A stretch of DNA of 64,000 nt from Duganella sacchari (GCF_900143065.1 NZ_FRCX01000009.1:1-64000); one strand, 5' to 3'. Shown: positions 42,221 through 51,467, numbered from the stretch's first letter. Numbers and translations: made by a program. Notes: generated from the letters alone by a model not told the origin.

Positions 42221-42904
42221 TCAAGGCGCGCCGGAGCCGATCAGGCGCTTGCGGCCATTGTCGCTGACATTGGCCAGCATGTCTGTCACGAAACGCTGCT
42301 GAAGCGCGTAGGCGTGCTGGCGGTCGGTGTCAATGCTGGACACGCGCACCAGCATGCCGTCCGGCACCTGGCCCGCCAGGCCGTAGCGCAACTGCTGCAA
42401 CTTCTGGCTCAGGCCAGGATCAATCGCATGCTCGCCGATCGTGATCCAGTAGGTAATCGGCTCAATCCGGTTCCCCTGGCTGGCCACCAGGTGGCGTACC
42501 GGCAGCGTGCCGTATGCGGTCGGCAGCTGGCCCAGCTGATTGTGGTCCATATTGAAGCCCTGGGCCACGTAACATACTTCCGGCCGGTGCACCGCCATGG
42601 TGTTGCTCTGGTCGCCGCCATAGGCGATCGACAGCATCACGCGCTCGCCGCCGCGGTTGATATACGTACGCGACAGGGTCTGGTTGTAAATCAGGTTCAG
42701 CTGGGCCTGGGTTGCCGGGTCCACCTGCAACGGCACCACCGTGGTATCGACTTCCCAGTCGGCAAACTGGTTCGGCACCAGGGCGTCCAGATTGAAGCGG
42801 CCCTTCTGGTCCGCCATATTCACGGTCGGTGTCAGGGCCCGGGTGGCCACCGCAGTGGCCAGCATCGCCAGCCCCAGGATCACACTGGTAATGGTCTTGT
42901 TCAT
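42221..42904 (-). CDS. epsI: EpsI family exosortase-associated protein
   Basis: 227 residues. The ATG at 42904 (MNKTITSVILGLAMLATAVATRALTP) overlaps the xrtB stop (ATGA). One N-terminal membrane segment leads into the EpsI domain: FADWEVDTTVVPL, and the conserved HRPEVCYVAQGFNM block with its His, Glu and Cys. EpsI partners are found beside or fused to exosortases and are needed for exopolysaccharide/PEP-CTERM systems. Probably acts on the periplasmic side with XrtB. Confidence 0.92.
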   Translation of the reverse strand: MNKTITSVILGLAMLATAVATRALTPTVNMADQKGRFNLDALVPNQFADWEVDTTVVPLQVDPATQAQLNLIYNQTLSRTYINRGGERVMLSIAYGGDQSNTMAVHRPEVCYVAQGFNMDHNQLGQLPTAYGTLPVRHLVASQGNRIEPITYWITIGEHAIDPGLSQKLQQLRYGLAGQVPDGMLVRVSSIDTDRQHAYALQQRFVTDMLANVSDNGRKRLIGSGAP

Positions 42905-43812
42905 GCAGTCCCCTTGGCGCGACGCGCATCCCATGACTTGGCCAGCCACATCAGCAGCGTATCCAGGCTGACAATCAGCATCAGGGCACTGATGAACAGC
43001 ACCATGCCGGCAAAGCCGTGCAGGAAGCCCTGGCCGGCGGCGTCACCGAAGTAATAGGTGATCAGCACCAGCACCATCACGCGGATCACGTTGGCGATAA
43101 ATGAAATCGGAATAATCAGCAGCGCCAGCGTCACATTGCGGAAGCCCACCGTGGTGCGCGCGACGTTCAGGTACAGCAGCCCCAGCGCTTCCAGCGTGAG
43201 CAGCGTCTGCAAGCCGGCGCAGGCGTCCGCCACCAGCAGCTGGTACTGGCCAATCTGCAGGATCACGCCGGTGCGGGCAATCGGGTAGCCCACGGCATAC
43301 AGCAGGGTTTCCGTGACAAACGACACCGCCAGCTTCATCGGCAGCGTCAGCATGCTGACGATCTCGCCAGGCAAGGGGATCAGGAACAGCATGAAAAAGA
43401 ACGGGAACCACAGCACGCGCAACGCCGTCCAGCCACGCATCACCAGCAAAATGGCCGCGCTGATCAGGATGAAGGACGCCATGGCAAACGACATGATCTG
43501 CTGCGAGCGGCCAAAGATGTACAGCAGCGCGCCCAGCGCAAACAGCGGCCAGCCCCAGGCGGTGCCGGGCCTGCCGTCGGTCAGTTCGCGCAGCTTGGGC
43601 CAGCCGCGGTACACCAGCCACAGCGACAAGGCCAGGATGATCGGACCGTGGGCCTGTTCTTCGGTTGCCCACATGCCGTGCACCAGGTCATACAGCAGCG
43701 GCAGGAACAGCAGCAGCAGGCCGGCCAGGGCACCGCCCCACTCCAGCAGCAGCGGGCGCAGATTACGCTTGGCTGGCGCCGGTACCGGCTTCAGTTGGGC
43801 GTCTGGCATCAT
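42901..43812 (-). CDS. xrtB: exosortase B
   Basis: 303 residues with about eight membrane helices. It carries the archaeosortase/exosortase catalytic set: Cys198 in ADACAGLQTLLTLEALG, Arg244 in SFIANVIRVMVLVL, and His265 in GFLHGFAGM. It is a membrane transpeptidase-like enzyme expected to cut PEP-CTERM signals; four such proteins are in the window. Placement before epsI and after epsG is the standard exosortase-B eps order. Its start abuts the epsG stop (TGATG). Confidence 0.95.
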   Translation of the reverse strand: MMPDAQLKPVPAPAKRNLRPLLLEWGGALAGLLLLFLPLLYDLVHGMWATEEQAHGPIILALSLWLVYRGWPKLRELTDGRPGTAWGWPLFALGALLYIFGRSQQIMSFAMASFILISAAILLVMRGWTALRVLWFPFFFMLFLIPLPGEIVSMLTLPMKLAVSFVTETLLYAVGYPIARTGVILQIGQYQLLVADACAGLQTLLTLEALGLLYLNVARTTVGFRNVTLALLIIPISFIANVIRVMVLVLITYYFGDAAGQGFLHGFAGMVLFISALMLIVSLDTLLMWLAKSWDARRAKGTA

Positions 43813-44699
43813 CAGAAATCAACCATGACAGCGCCGACCACTTTGGCGCCACTATGCGACAGCTGTTCGGTCATGGCATTGATGTCGGCCACCAGCGTAT
43901 GGTTTTTACGCGCCACCAGCAGCACGCCGCCCACGCGCGCGGCAATCGCCAGCGCGTCGGCGCCGACCGAGAACGGCGGCACATCGTACAGCACGATGTC
44001 GTGCTGGGCTTCAAGCTCGGTGCTCATATTGCGGAACGAGGCGCGGCTCAGCAGCTCCTGCGGGTTCGGCGGCAAGGTGCCGGCCGACAGCAGCGACAGC
44101 GACAGGAAGGCGGGAATGCGCGAAATCGCATCCAGGCCGGCACGGCCGGCCAGTGCATCGGACAAGCCCTGGCGCGCACCGGTGTTAAACGTGGTGTGCT
44201 GCGACGGCGTGCGCAGGTTGGCATCCACCAGCAGCGTGTTTTCGCCAAGCTGGGAGAACACAATGGCCAGGTTGGCGGCAAAGGTGCTGACGCCATCGCC
44301 GCCATTGATGCCGGCAATCGCCAGCGATTTATGGCTGGCGAACCAGCGCAGCATCAGCTGGCTACGCACGGCGCGCAGGGTTTCCACCTGGGCGCTGAAC
44401 GGCTCATAGGCCGCCACCAGCAGCGGCGAGAAGCTCGATTCGCCTTTTTGCAAATAGGGATAATCAAACTGGCGCGCCAGCACTTGCTGGATGTCGGCCT
44501 CGGTAATCAGTCCCAGGCGCTGGGCCGCTTCGCCGAAGCGGATCCCCAGTTCCTTTTGCATGCGCAGCACGCGTTCGGCGTTTTCGGGCGAGATCTTGCC
44601 CGATTCCAGCAGCAGGCCGCCAATGCTGGAGTCGCTGCGGCCGCCGGCTTTGGCTACAGGAGTGGAAAGAACGCTAGAGTTCATAGGAGTGTCCATCAT
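43812..44699 (-). CDS. epsG: chain-length-determinant kinase-like protein EpsG with altered Walker motifs
   Basis: 295 residues. Residues 25-85 resemble the GspE/MshE N-domain (ISPENAERVLRMQKELGIRFGEAAQRLGLITEADIQQVLARQF). Then comes a BY-kinase/ParA-like domain: AIAGINGGDGVSTFAANLAIVFSQ (about 127-150) and LLVDANLR. The Walker A lysine is Val, and the usual DADLR reads DANLR. The protein ends at AVMVDF with no tyrosine cluster. It probably pairs with EpsF to control chain length, but may not be an active tyrosine kinase. It starts one base before the epsF stop region. Confidence 0.85.
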   Translation of the reverse strand: MMDTPMNSSVLSTPVAKAGGRSDSSIGGLLLESGKISPENAERVLRMQKELGIRFGEAAQRLGLITEADIQQVLARQFDYPYLQKGESSFSPLLVAAYEPFSAQVETLRAVRSQLMLRWFASHKSLAIAGINGGDGVSTFAANLAIVFSQLGENTLLVDANLRTPSQHTTFNTGARQGLSDALAGRAGLDAISRIPAFLSLSLLSAGTLPPNPQELLSRASFRNMSTELEAQHDIVLYDVPPFSVGADALAIAARVGGVLLVARKNHTLVADINAMTEQLSHSGAKVVGAVMVDF

Positions 44700-46112
44700 T
44701 TAGTTCAGGCGCAAGCGGGAATTGGAAGAAAACAGTTTTTTGATACCGCCGGTACGGCGCGCGCTGGCGTTCCAGTCGATCACGCCCAGCACCGGCGCCT
44801 GCAGCGCTTCGGCCAGGTCGCCTTCGGAGCGTACGCGGCGGTCCAGCATTTCGGCCAGCAGGCCAAAGCCCAGGCCCAGGAAGCCGCCCAGGAACACCGA
44901 CAGAATGGTGTTGAGCACCAGGCGCGGCGAGGCTGGCTCGATCGGCGGCGTGGCCGGATTCAGCACAGCGATGTCGGACTGGTCGGCCTGGCCTTCGATT
45001 TTGGTCTGGGCAAAGCGCTGCGAGGTGGCGTCAAACGCGTGCTGGGCACTTTCCACATCTTTCTGCAGCACATTCATTTCATCGCGGGTGCGGTTCAGTT
45101 CCAGTACCTTGGCTTTTTGCTCGGCCAGGGCACTGCGCAGCGACGCTTCGCGCTGTTGCAGAATCTGGGCATTGTTACGCACGCTGTTCGAGGTGGCTTT
45201 CATCTGCGTGGCCAGCTCGACCTTCATCTTGTCCACTTCCGCTTTGGCGCTCAGATACTGCGGGTGGTTGCGGTCCAGGCGCTCGCCCACTTCAGCCAGC
45301 TTGGCTTCCGCGGCGGCCAGCGCGGCGCGCAGGTTCTGGATCAGCGGATTGCTCAGCACGTCCGGCGATTCCAGCGCGTCGCTGCCCACGGCCATGCGCT
45401 GGCGCGAATTGGCTTCCATGAGCTGGCCCTGGGCCAGCACCAGCTGGCCGGACAGGTCGTTAAGACGGTTCGACTCCACGTCCAGACGGTTGTCCAGGCT
45501 GACGATGCCGTGTTCCTGCTGGTATTTCGACAGGCGGCTTTGCGCCACTTCCACCGCATCACGCAGCAGCTTGGTCTGTTCATCGAAGTACACCGAGGCT
45601 TTCTTCAGTGGCTCGACGCGCAGCTGGATCGATACTTTCTGGTATTGCTCGGCAAACGCATTGGCAATCGCCGCCACGAATTGCGGGTCGCTGCCCTTGA
45701 AGCTGATTTCCACCACGCTACTTTCGCGCGACGGCACGATGTCCAGTTTTTTCAGCAGCAGGTCGGCCAGCCAGTCACGCACGGTGCCCTTGCCGTCAGC
45801 CGCCTCGTTGAACTGCGCAATCACGGCCGGGCTTTGCGCCAGCTGCAGCGAATCGACCACGCGCAGCGCCACGTTCTTGCTGGTGATGATGTCAATCTGG
45901 GTCGCCATATAGCCTGGCAGCAGCTGGCCCGGCATGGTCAGGCCCGTCAGCGGGTCGACGCCCTTGTAGTTGAGCAGCACCGACGAGGTGGCCTTGTAGG
46001 TTTTCGGCAGCAGCAGGCTGACCACGACGGTGGTCAGCACGGTGATCACCAGGGTCAGCAGGATAACCCGCTTGCGCGCGCGAAGGATGAGTAAAAACTG
46101 GGCAAAGTTCAT
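44700..46112 (-). CDS. epsF: chain length determinant protein EpsF (Wzz-like)
   Basis: 470 residues. MNFAQFLLILRARKRVILLTLVITVLTTVVVSLLLPKTYKATSSVLLN is the Wzz N-terminus with its first membrane helix. A long periplasmic coiled coil spans about 160-380 (VESNRLNDLSGQLVLAQGQLMEANSRQ; AALAAAEAKLAEVGERLDRNHPQY). The second helix follows the Pro-rich PATPPIEPASPRLVLNTILSVFLGG motif. It sets polymer length and links synthesis to export. ATG 46112 chosen over an upstream TTG. Confidence 0.93.
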   Translation of the reverse strand: MNFAQFLLILRARKRVILLTLVITVLTTVVVSLLLPKTYKATSSVLLNYKGVDPLTGLTMPGQLLPGYMATQIDIITSKNVALRVVDSLQLAQSPAVIAQFNEAADGKGTVRDWLADLLLKKLDIVPSRESSVVEISFKGSDPQFVAAIANAFAEQYQKVSIQLRVEPLKKASVYFDEQTKLLRDAVEVAQSRLSKYQQEHGIVSLDNRLDVESNRLNDLSGQLVLAQGQLMEANSRQRMAVGSDALESPDVLSNPLIQNLRAALAAAEAKLAEVGERLDRNHPQYLSAKAEVDKMKVELATQMKATSNSVRNNAQILQQREASLRSALAEQKAKVLELNRTRDEMNVLQKDVESAQHAFDATSQRFAQTKIEGQADQSDIAVLNPATPPIEPASPRLVLNTILSVFLGGFLGLGFGLLAEMLDRRVRSEGDLAEALQAPVLGVIDWNASARRTGGIKKLFSSNSRLRLN

Positions 46113-46172
46113 GGTGGACTTTCGGATTTCAGTGTTCAGCAACGGCCGGCGGAGCCACGCCCGCCGACGGGA

Positions 46173-46964
46173 TTAAAACAGGCTTTCCTGCACGTATACG
46201 ACGTCGTCAGGGCGCAGCAGGTCATCATGTTTGGCACTGATGACTTCGATTTTGCCCTGGGCATCGGCACGCTTGATGCGGATGCCGCGCTCGGTACCGC
46301 GCGGGGTCAGGCCGCCGCCCGCCGACAGCGCTTGCAGCACGGTCATCGCACGTTCCAGGCGTACCGGACCGGGACGCTGGACTTCACCATAAATATAGAA
46401 GCGCGGTGCGCGCTCGACATACAGCACGTCGCCCGACTGCAGGTCGACGTCCCGCGCCATATCGCCCTTGCGCGCGATGTCGACAATATCGATCTGCTCG
46501 CGCAACGACTTGCCGTCGCGCTTGCGCAGCAGCGTAACCACATCGCCGCCATCGGCGGCCACACCGCCGGCCTGGGCCAGGATATCCAGCAGGGTGCGCT
46601 TGCCATCCACCGGATAGCGGCCAGGACGGTTCACCTGGCCCAGCACCGACACTTGCTGGCTTTGCAGCGAGGTCACCACGATGTTGACTTGCGGCTGTTT
46701 GACATAGCCGCCGCTTTGCAGCAGCTGCGCCAGTTTCTTTTCTGCGGCCGCGGTCGGCAGGCCGCCAACACTGACCACGCCGATCAGCGGATAGCTGATC
46801 GTGCCCGATTCGCTGACCCGGGTCTCCAGCGACAGGTCCGGATTGTTATACACCTGGACCTTGATCACATCGCCCGGCCCCAGTTCCACATCGGCAGCCT
46901 GAGCGCCACTGACCGCCAACATCAGCCCCAGCGCTGCCAACCACATTCCCATTCGTTTCATCAT
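46173..46964 (-). CDS. epsE: polysaccharide export protein EpsE (Wza-like)
   Basis: 263 residues from ATG 46964, which has GGAG ten bases upstream; ATGs at 46973 and 46961 are alternatives. Signal peptide to about AQA, with no lipobox cysteine, unlike classical Wza. Poly_export domain: DVELGPGDVIKVQVYNNPDLSLETRVSESGTISYPLIG. Two SLBB beta-grasp domains follow (QVSVLGQVNRPGRYPVDGKRTLLDILAQAGG and FYIYGEVQRPGPVRLERAMTVLQALSAGGG). It forms part of the periplasmic/outer-membrane export channel. Confidence 0.93.
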   Translation of the reverse strand: MMKRMGMWLAALGLMLAVSGAQAADVELGPGDVIKVQVYNNPDLSLETRVSESGTISYPLIGVVSVGGLPTAAAEKKLAQLLQSGGYVKQPQVNIVVTSLQSQQVSVLGQVNRPGRYPVDGKRTLLDILAQAGGVAADGGDVVTLLRKRDGKSLREQIDIVDIARKGDMARDVDLQSGDVLYVERAPRFYIYGEVQRPGPVRLERAMTVLQALSAGGGLTPRGTERGIRIKRADAQGKIEVISAKHDDLLRPDDVVYVQESLF

Positions 46965-47014
46965 ATGATCCATTCTCCACAGTTGCGCTTGATTCAATAT
47001 GCACCAGGCATGAC

Positions 47015-47992
47015 TTATTTCAGGCCGGCCACGCCGCGTGCCGTGGCATCGCTGGCGGCCGAGGCATCGCTGGCCGCGCCTGCGGCGGCTGGCGCCGGCG
47101 CAGCGGCTGGCGCGGCTGCCGGGGCGCTTTCTGGCGCCCCCGTGGTCTTATTGAAATATTCAATTTTGGCCGCGCTCCGCAGACGCGCCATTTCCGCTGC
47201 GGCGGCGGCTTTGTTGCGCTGTCCCAGCAGGAACTGTTCAATCTGCGGCGCTGCTGCCGCTTCGCTCATGGGTGCATCCTTCACATCGGACACGGCAATG
47301 ATCACGCTGCGCGGACCTTCGCGCACGATGAACAGCTGGCCTTTCGGCATCGCCAGCACTTTCGAGCTCATCTCGGCAGGCAAATCGGACGTGGAACGCA
47401 CCAGCTGGCTGCGCGAGAACTCCACCTTGTGGGCGTCCATCCAGGCCGCCACTTCATCGAGCGACTTGCTGGCATCGAGCACGGCTTTCAGCTCGTCGCT
47501 CAAATCCTTGCTGGCCAACACCAGCTGGCGCATTTCCAGCACTTTGCGGCCGGCAAAGAACAGCGGGTTCTTGCTGTAGTACTCGTTGATTTCAGCCGGC
47601 GTCGGCTTGGTCGGCGCCGCCACATGCTTTTGCAGATAGGCCTGGGCGATGATGAGTGCCTTGGCGCGCTCGATCGACTGCACCACTTTCGGATCACGGT
47701 CGAGTTTTTCCTTGGCCGCCTCGCTTTGCAGCAACTGGCGGTCGATCAGGCTTTCCAGCAGCTGCTTGCTGGCAGCTTCCTGTTGCTGGGCCGGCACGTT
47801 GGCGCGCTGCAGTTCTTCATTGAGCTGCAACACCGTGACCTCGTCGCCATTCACGCTCGCCAGCGCCTGGCCCGGCTTGTGCGATTTCCCGCAACCAGCC
47901 AGCGCCAGCAACATCAGCAGCAGGCCAGCGGCCTGCCGCGGCGCGCGCGCGCGGTTGACGGAGAAATTTGCACCCATAAATTTGTTCAACAT
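47015..47992 (-). CDS. epsD: EpsD family peptidyl-prolyl isomerase-like lipoprotein
   Basis: 325 residues from ATG 47992. The lipobox LALAGCGKS puts the lipid on about Cys34. A SurA-like N-domain follows (LASVNGDEVTVLQLNEELQRANVPAQQQEAASKQLLESLIDRQLL), then a parvulin-like region (FAGRKVLEMRQLVLASKDLSDELKAVLD..SLDEVAAWM) and an Ala/Pro-rich tail. This matches EpsD of exosortase-B loci. Probably chaperones exported eps proteins. A good promoter lies 60 bases upstream, making it first in an internal transcript. Confidence 0.9.
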   Translation of the reverse strand: MLNKFMGANFSVNRARAPRQAAGLLLMLLALAGCGKSHKPGQALASVNGDEVTVLQLNEELQRANVPAQQQEAASKQLLESLIDRQLLQSEAAKEKLDRDPKVVQSIERAKALIIAQAYLQKHVAAPTKPTPAEINEYYSKNPLFFAGRKVLEMRQLVLASKDLSDELKAVLDASKSLDEVAAWMDAHKVEFSRSQLVRSTSDLPAEMSSKVLAMPKGQLFIVREGPRSVIIAVSDVKDAPMSEAAAAPQIEQFLLGQRNKAAAAAEMARLRSAAKIEYFNKTTGAPESAPAAAPAAAPAPAAAGAASDASAASDATARGVAGLK

Positions 47993-48057
47993 TTTGTCCT
48001 CAAAGTGACCTGTTGCAGCGATGTTGCACTGCACAGGAACGAGCCGATATGGCGTTT

Positions 48058-48086
48058 AGTATGGAGGCCGTTTAGCCGCTTGTCAA
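48058..48086 (-). promoter_or_regulatory. Predicted sigma-70 promoter for epsD-E-F-G-xrtB-epsI
   Basis: On the minus strand, a perfect TTGACA (48086-48081), a 17-base spacer, and CATACT (48063-48058). It lies 65 bases before the epsD ATG in the 144-base gap after epsB. It would allow the downstream eps genes to be transcribed independently of epsL-epsB. Confidence 0.7.
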
Positions 48087-48136
48087 TCTTGCAAACACCT
48101 TTGTCACCTTAACATGTCCTTAAAGCAGCGCCGGCT

Positions 48137-49510
48137 TTAATGGGCATTCTCACGCTTCAATACCACCTGCACCGTCCGCAGGATAATCCAGACGTCCAGC
48201 AGCAAGGACCAGCGCCGCAAATAGTCGAGATCGTAGTTGATGCGCGCCTCCATCTTATCCAGCGTTTCCGTTTCGCCGCGCAGACCGTTGACCTGCGCCC
48301 AGCCGGTAATCCCGGGCTTGACCTTGTGGCGCAGCATATAGCCCTTGATCAGCTTGCGGTACTGCTCGTTGTGCGCGACCGCATGGGGACGCGGACCGAC
48401 GATGCTCATGCGCCCTTGCAGCACATTGATGAACTGTGGCAGCTCGTCCAGCGAGGTCTTGCGCAGGAACGCGCCGACCCGGGTGATGCGGCTGTCGTTC
48501 TTGGTGGCCTGCACCACTTTGGCGCCATCTTCCGCCACCGTCATCGAGCGGAATTTATAGACGATGATCTCTTCGCCGTACAAGCCGTAGCGGCGCTGGC
48601 GGAAAATCACGGGGCCCGGCGAGGTACTCATGATGGCGATCGCAATGACCAGCATAATCGGCAGCAGCAGCACCTGGATGATCAGCGCCAGCACGATGTC
48701 GCTGGTCCGCTTGACCATGCTGTTCAAGCCGGTGAACGGCGATTCGCAGATGGCGATGACCGGCATCCCGCCCACCGTATCAAAGCGCGCCTGCATCAAA
48801 TCGAACACATAGATATCCGGCAGGAAGTACACCGACGCGGTGGTGTCCTGCAATTCATCGAGCAACTTGCGGATGCGCGGCTGCGCCGAAAGCGGCTGGC
48901 TGATCACGATCATTTTGATATTGTGCTGGCGCACATACTCGGCCACGTCCGCCATCCTGCCCAGCATCGGATGCTGCATGCCGGCCGGCCGGCGGTCTTC
49001 GGTGCGGTCATCAAAAAAGCCGGTCACGCTCATGCACAGATTGGGATTGCTATCGACCACCTTGGCAAACTTGAGCCCGACATCGTTGGCGCCGATCACC
49101 ACCACCGAACGCATCTCGCTGGCACGGCTGGAGCGTCCCGACATCGGCAGGCGGCTCAGCAGCAGCACCACCGGCGTCAGCACAAACCAGCACAGGATCA
49201 CGCGCTCATCAAAGCGTTTCGACAGGCCGCTGGCGGCGCCAAGCACGCACAGCAGCGCCACCGTCCCGGCCCAGCCGACGACGATGTCGCGCGCAAACGC
49301 GCCCATGCGGCCGCCGCGCCAGGCGCGGTAAGGGTCGACATGCTCATACACTGCCGAGGAGACGAAAAATGCCAGCACCATCAGCACCAGCGCATCGCCA
49401 TTGAAGGTCGCGCCCAGCAACGCCGACACCAGATACAGCATGCCCATGATGATCATGGGGTCAAGCACGCGCTGAAACAGGGAAATCAGTGGAATATCAT
49501 TAACGGTCAT
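48137..49510 (-). CDS. epsB: undecaprenyl-phosphate glucose phosphotransferase EpsB
   Basis: 457 residues. Five membrane helices (four in the first 130 residues, one near 280). A CoA-binding-like middle domain (SVVVIGANDVGLKFAKVVDSNPNLCMSVTGFFDD) and the C-terminal bacterial sugar transferase domain (VYKFRSMTVAEDGAK; RITRVGAFLRKTSLDELPQFINVLQGRMSIVGPRPHA; KPGITGWAQVNGLRGET). It transfers hexose-1-phosphate from UDP-sugar to undecaprenyl phosphate, starting each repeat unit. It lies 14 bases after epsL. Confidence 0.95.
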   Translation of the reverse strand: MTVNDIPLISLFQRVLDPMIIMGMLYLVSALLGATFNGDALVLMVLAFFVSSAVYEHVDPYRAWRGGRMGAFARDIVVGWAGTVALLCVLGAASGLSKRFDERVILCWFVLTPVVLLLSRLPMSGRSSRASEMRSVVVIGANDVGLKFAKVVDSNPNLCMSVTGFFDDRTEDRRPAGMQHPMLGRMADVAEYVRQHNIKMIVISQPLSAQPRIRKLLDELQDTTASVYFLPDIYVFDLMQARFDTVGGMPVIAICESPFTGLNSMVKRTSDIVLALIIQVLLLPIMLVIAIAIMSTSPGPVIFRQRRYGLYGEEIIVYKFRSMTVAEDGAKVVQATKNDSRITRVGAFLRKTSLDELPQFINVLQGRMSIVGPRPHAVAHNEQYRKLIKGYMLRHKVKPGITGWAQVNGLRGETETLDKMEARINYDLDYLRRWSLLLDVWIILRTVQVVLKRENAH

Positions 49511-49524
49511 GCTATTTCCACTTG

Positions 49525-50766
49525 TCAGAACTGCAGATTGAGGTACACCGAAGCGCCGCGCGAGCTATACGAGGTACCAAAACGGCGGTCGATGCTGCGC
49601 GTATCGCGCGTCAGCGAGGCCCCGGCAGCGATGTTGTCGCGGAAGGTGTAGTTCACGCCCAGCGAGGCCGTATGCGAGTTGTCGCTGAATGGCGGCAAGG
49701 CGATGTTGCCCAGCTTGGGCTCGTCAAAGCCGCGGCGCAAGGTCTGCACCTGGGCGTCGAACCGCACACGGTCGAGCGGGCTCCAGCTGCCGCGCAGGCT
49801 GGCGCCGCGGTCCAGGCTATACGCCGACAAGCCGCCCTCATACGGCGAGAATTCCCGCCATCCGGCGCCGATAAAGGTCAGCGAAGCCAGCGGCGACCAG
49901 GTGGCCGTCAGCCGGCCGTTGGCGCCACTGGCATCGCGGTTGCTTGAATCGGTATGGCGGCGGGATACGTGGCCGCCCTCAAACTCCACCCGCGACTGCA
50001 CCGACACCAGCCACAGCACTTTGACTTTGTAGGCGTCCTGGGTGTAGTTTTCATTGCTGAAAAAACCAGTGATTCCCTGCGGATACTCACCGCGCTGGCG
50101 CCGCGCCAGCACGCCGATGGTACTGCCGGTGGGCGACAGATAATCCACGCCCGCCTCGCCATTGCGCTCGGTGCGGTCCAGATACTTCTGCGACGACAGG
50201 TCAAACCGGTATTCATCCTGCCAGTAGCGGCTGCGCAGCTGCCAGCGCGGAAACACGCGCCAGGCCACGTCGGCGAAACCGTTGCGCTGCACGCGCAGAT
50301 TGCGCTCGGCGCTGTGAAAATCATTGAACGGCGCCAGGGTCTGCGAATAGCGGCCGCCCACCGTGCCATTGAGTTCGTCGCCCAGGCGCCAGTGTAGCGT
50401 GGCGTCGGCATCCTCGCCGCTATAGTCGAGCTGATCATACTTGCTGAAGTGCACCTTGCTGAGCTTGACATTGGCCTCGATGCGCTGGCGGCCGATCGGA
50501 CGGTCGAGCTGCACCCCAAACATCATCTGCCGCATGGTGTCGGAACGCCCTTCCGGGCCGGGCGATACGTCATCGGGCAGGCGGAACAAGTTATTGTCGG
50601 TGGAATAGCTGACGCCTAAAAACGGATGGAGCGTATCGCTGAGCGCGGCGCTGGCCGGCAGACTCAGGGCGCAACCACACAGCGCCATCAGGGCCGCCTG
50701 CCAGCCAAGGGAAGAATAGAGTGCCGGCTGGCGGCGTTGCTGGGTCAGTCGCAAGTTGCTTCGCAT
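49525..50766 (-). CDS. epsL: EpsL-type outer membrane beta-barrel of the exosortase-B exopolysaccharide locus
   Basis: 413 residues. Signal peptide within residues 1-41 (ALMALCGCALSLPASA). The rest is alternating beta strands ending in phenylalanine (GASVYLNLQF), a typical outer-membrane barrel. Blocks such as LHPFLGVSYSTDNNLFRLPDD and RYSQTLAPFNDFHSAERNLRVQRNGFADVAWRVFPRWQLRSRYWQDEYRFDLS match EpsL proteins of exosortase-B loci. It could be the outer-membrane exit for the polymer (inference). First eps gene after the CPBP protease. Confidence 0.88.
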   Translation of the reverse strand: MRSNLRLTQQRRQPALYSSLGWQAALMALCGCALSLPASAALSDTLHPFLGVSYSTDNNLFRLPDDVSPGPEGRSDTMRQMMFGVQLDRPIGRQRIEANVKLSKVHFSKYDQLDYSGEDADATLHWRLGDELNGTVGGRYSQTLAPFNDFHSAERNLRVQRNGFADVAWRVFPRWQLRSRYWQDEYRFDLSSQKYLDRTERNGEAGVDYLSPTGSTIGVLARRQRGEYPQGITGFFSNENYTQDAYKVKVLWLVSVQSRVEFEGGHVSRRHTDSSNRDASGANGRLTATWSPLASLTFIGAGWREFSPYEGGLSAYSLDRGASLRGSWSPLDRVRFDAQVQTLRRGFDEPKLGNIALPPFSDNSHTASLGVNYTFRDNIAAGASLTRDTRSIDRRFGTSYSSRGASVYLNLQF

Positions 50767-50804
50767 GGTTTTATGTGAGTAGTATCAATGATTTTTTGCC
50801 AATC

Positions 50805-51467
50805 TTACCAGAAAGCCCATTGCCCGGTAAGCAACACCCATATAGCGAGCGTCCCGTTCGTGACTGCGTGGGCAAGAATCGGCGACCACAGGCTTTTGCT
50901 CCTCATATAGAGCCCCGTGTAAGCAGCCCCAGCCACCATGCCTGCCAGCCACAATTGGTGCTCAATCCCGAATAATATCACCGTAACAATAATCGCTGTA
51001 ATTTTTACATGGGCCGGATTCACCTGCAAAAAATCCTGGCGCTGCAGCCAGCGCAGCAAAAAAGAGCGCCAAAACAGCTCCTCCATGACTGGCACCACCA
51101 GCGCTGCGCCAGCGGCGCGGATCAGCGCCAACGGCCAGTCGATGGCGCCATTCACGCGCGGATCATAGCCCGTCGACGTGCCGATCGTCATCCACGAGAC
51201 GGTGAGCGTAATCCACAGCACAAACACCAGCAGGCCCACCAGCACCGCCAGCGCGGCCTGCCGTGCCGGCAAATGCACGGGCAGCAGTTCCGTATAGTGG
51301 CGGCGGTAGCCGTACAAGGCGGCCAGCACCACGCCGGTCTTGATCACATATAAATAACGCAGCTGGTCCGCGCTCCAGCCGGCGCTGGCCAGGGCGTCGC
51401 CGATGGCCAAGAAGGCAAGATACAGTACAAAGGGAACGATGCGGGGCAAAGACAGCCGGTTAAACAC
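50805..51467 (-). CDS. CPBP (CAAX protease-related) membrane protein
   Basis: 220 residues with about seven membrane helices. The CPBP motifs are complete: EELFWR (EExxxR), FGIEH with its His, and HAVTN (HxxxN). It resembles the CAAX prenyl protease-related proteins found beside exosortases (TIGR03008 type). It is an intramembrane metalloprotease candidate. It stands 38 bases before epsL and on the same strand, so it is probably part of the eps locus. Its target could be a sorting-signal remnant (speculative). Confidence 0.87.
   Translation of the reverse strand: MFNRLSLPRIVPFVLYLAFLAIGDALASAGWSADQLRYLYVIKTGVVLAALYGYRRHYTELLPVHLPARQAALAVLVGLLVFVLWITLTVSWMTIGTSTGYDPRVNGAIDWPLALIRAAGAALVVPVMEELFWRSFLLRWLQRQDFLQVNPAHVKITAIIVTVILFGIEHQLWLAGMVAGAAYTGLYMRSKSLWSPILAHAVTNGTLAIWVLLTGQWAFW

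Noticed and set aside
47941..47953. Short (GC)n run in the epsD start region as a phase-variation tract
   Set aside because: Only about six units and inside a coding stretch that encodes a normal Arg/Ala-rich leader; too short to claim.
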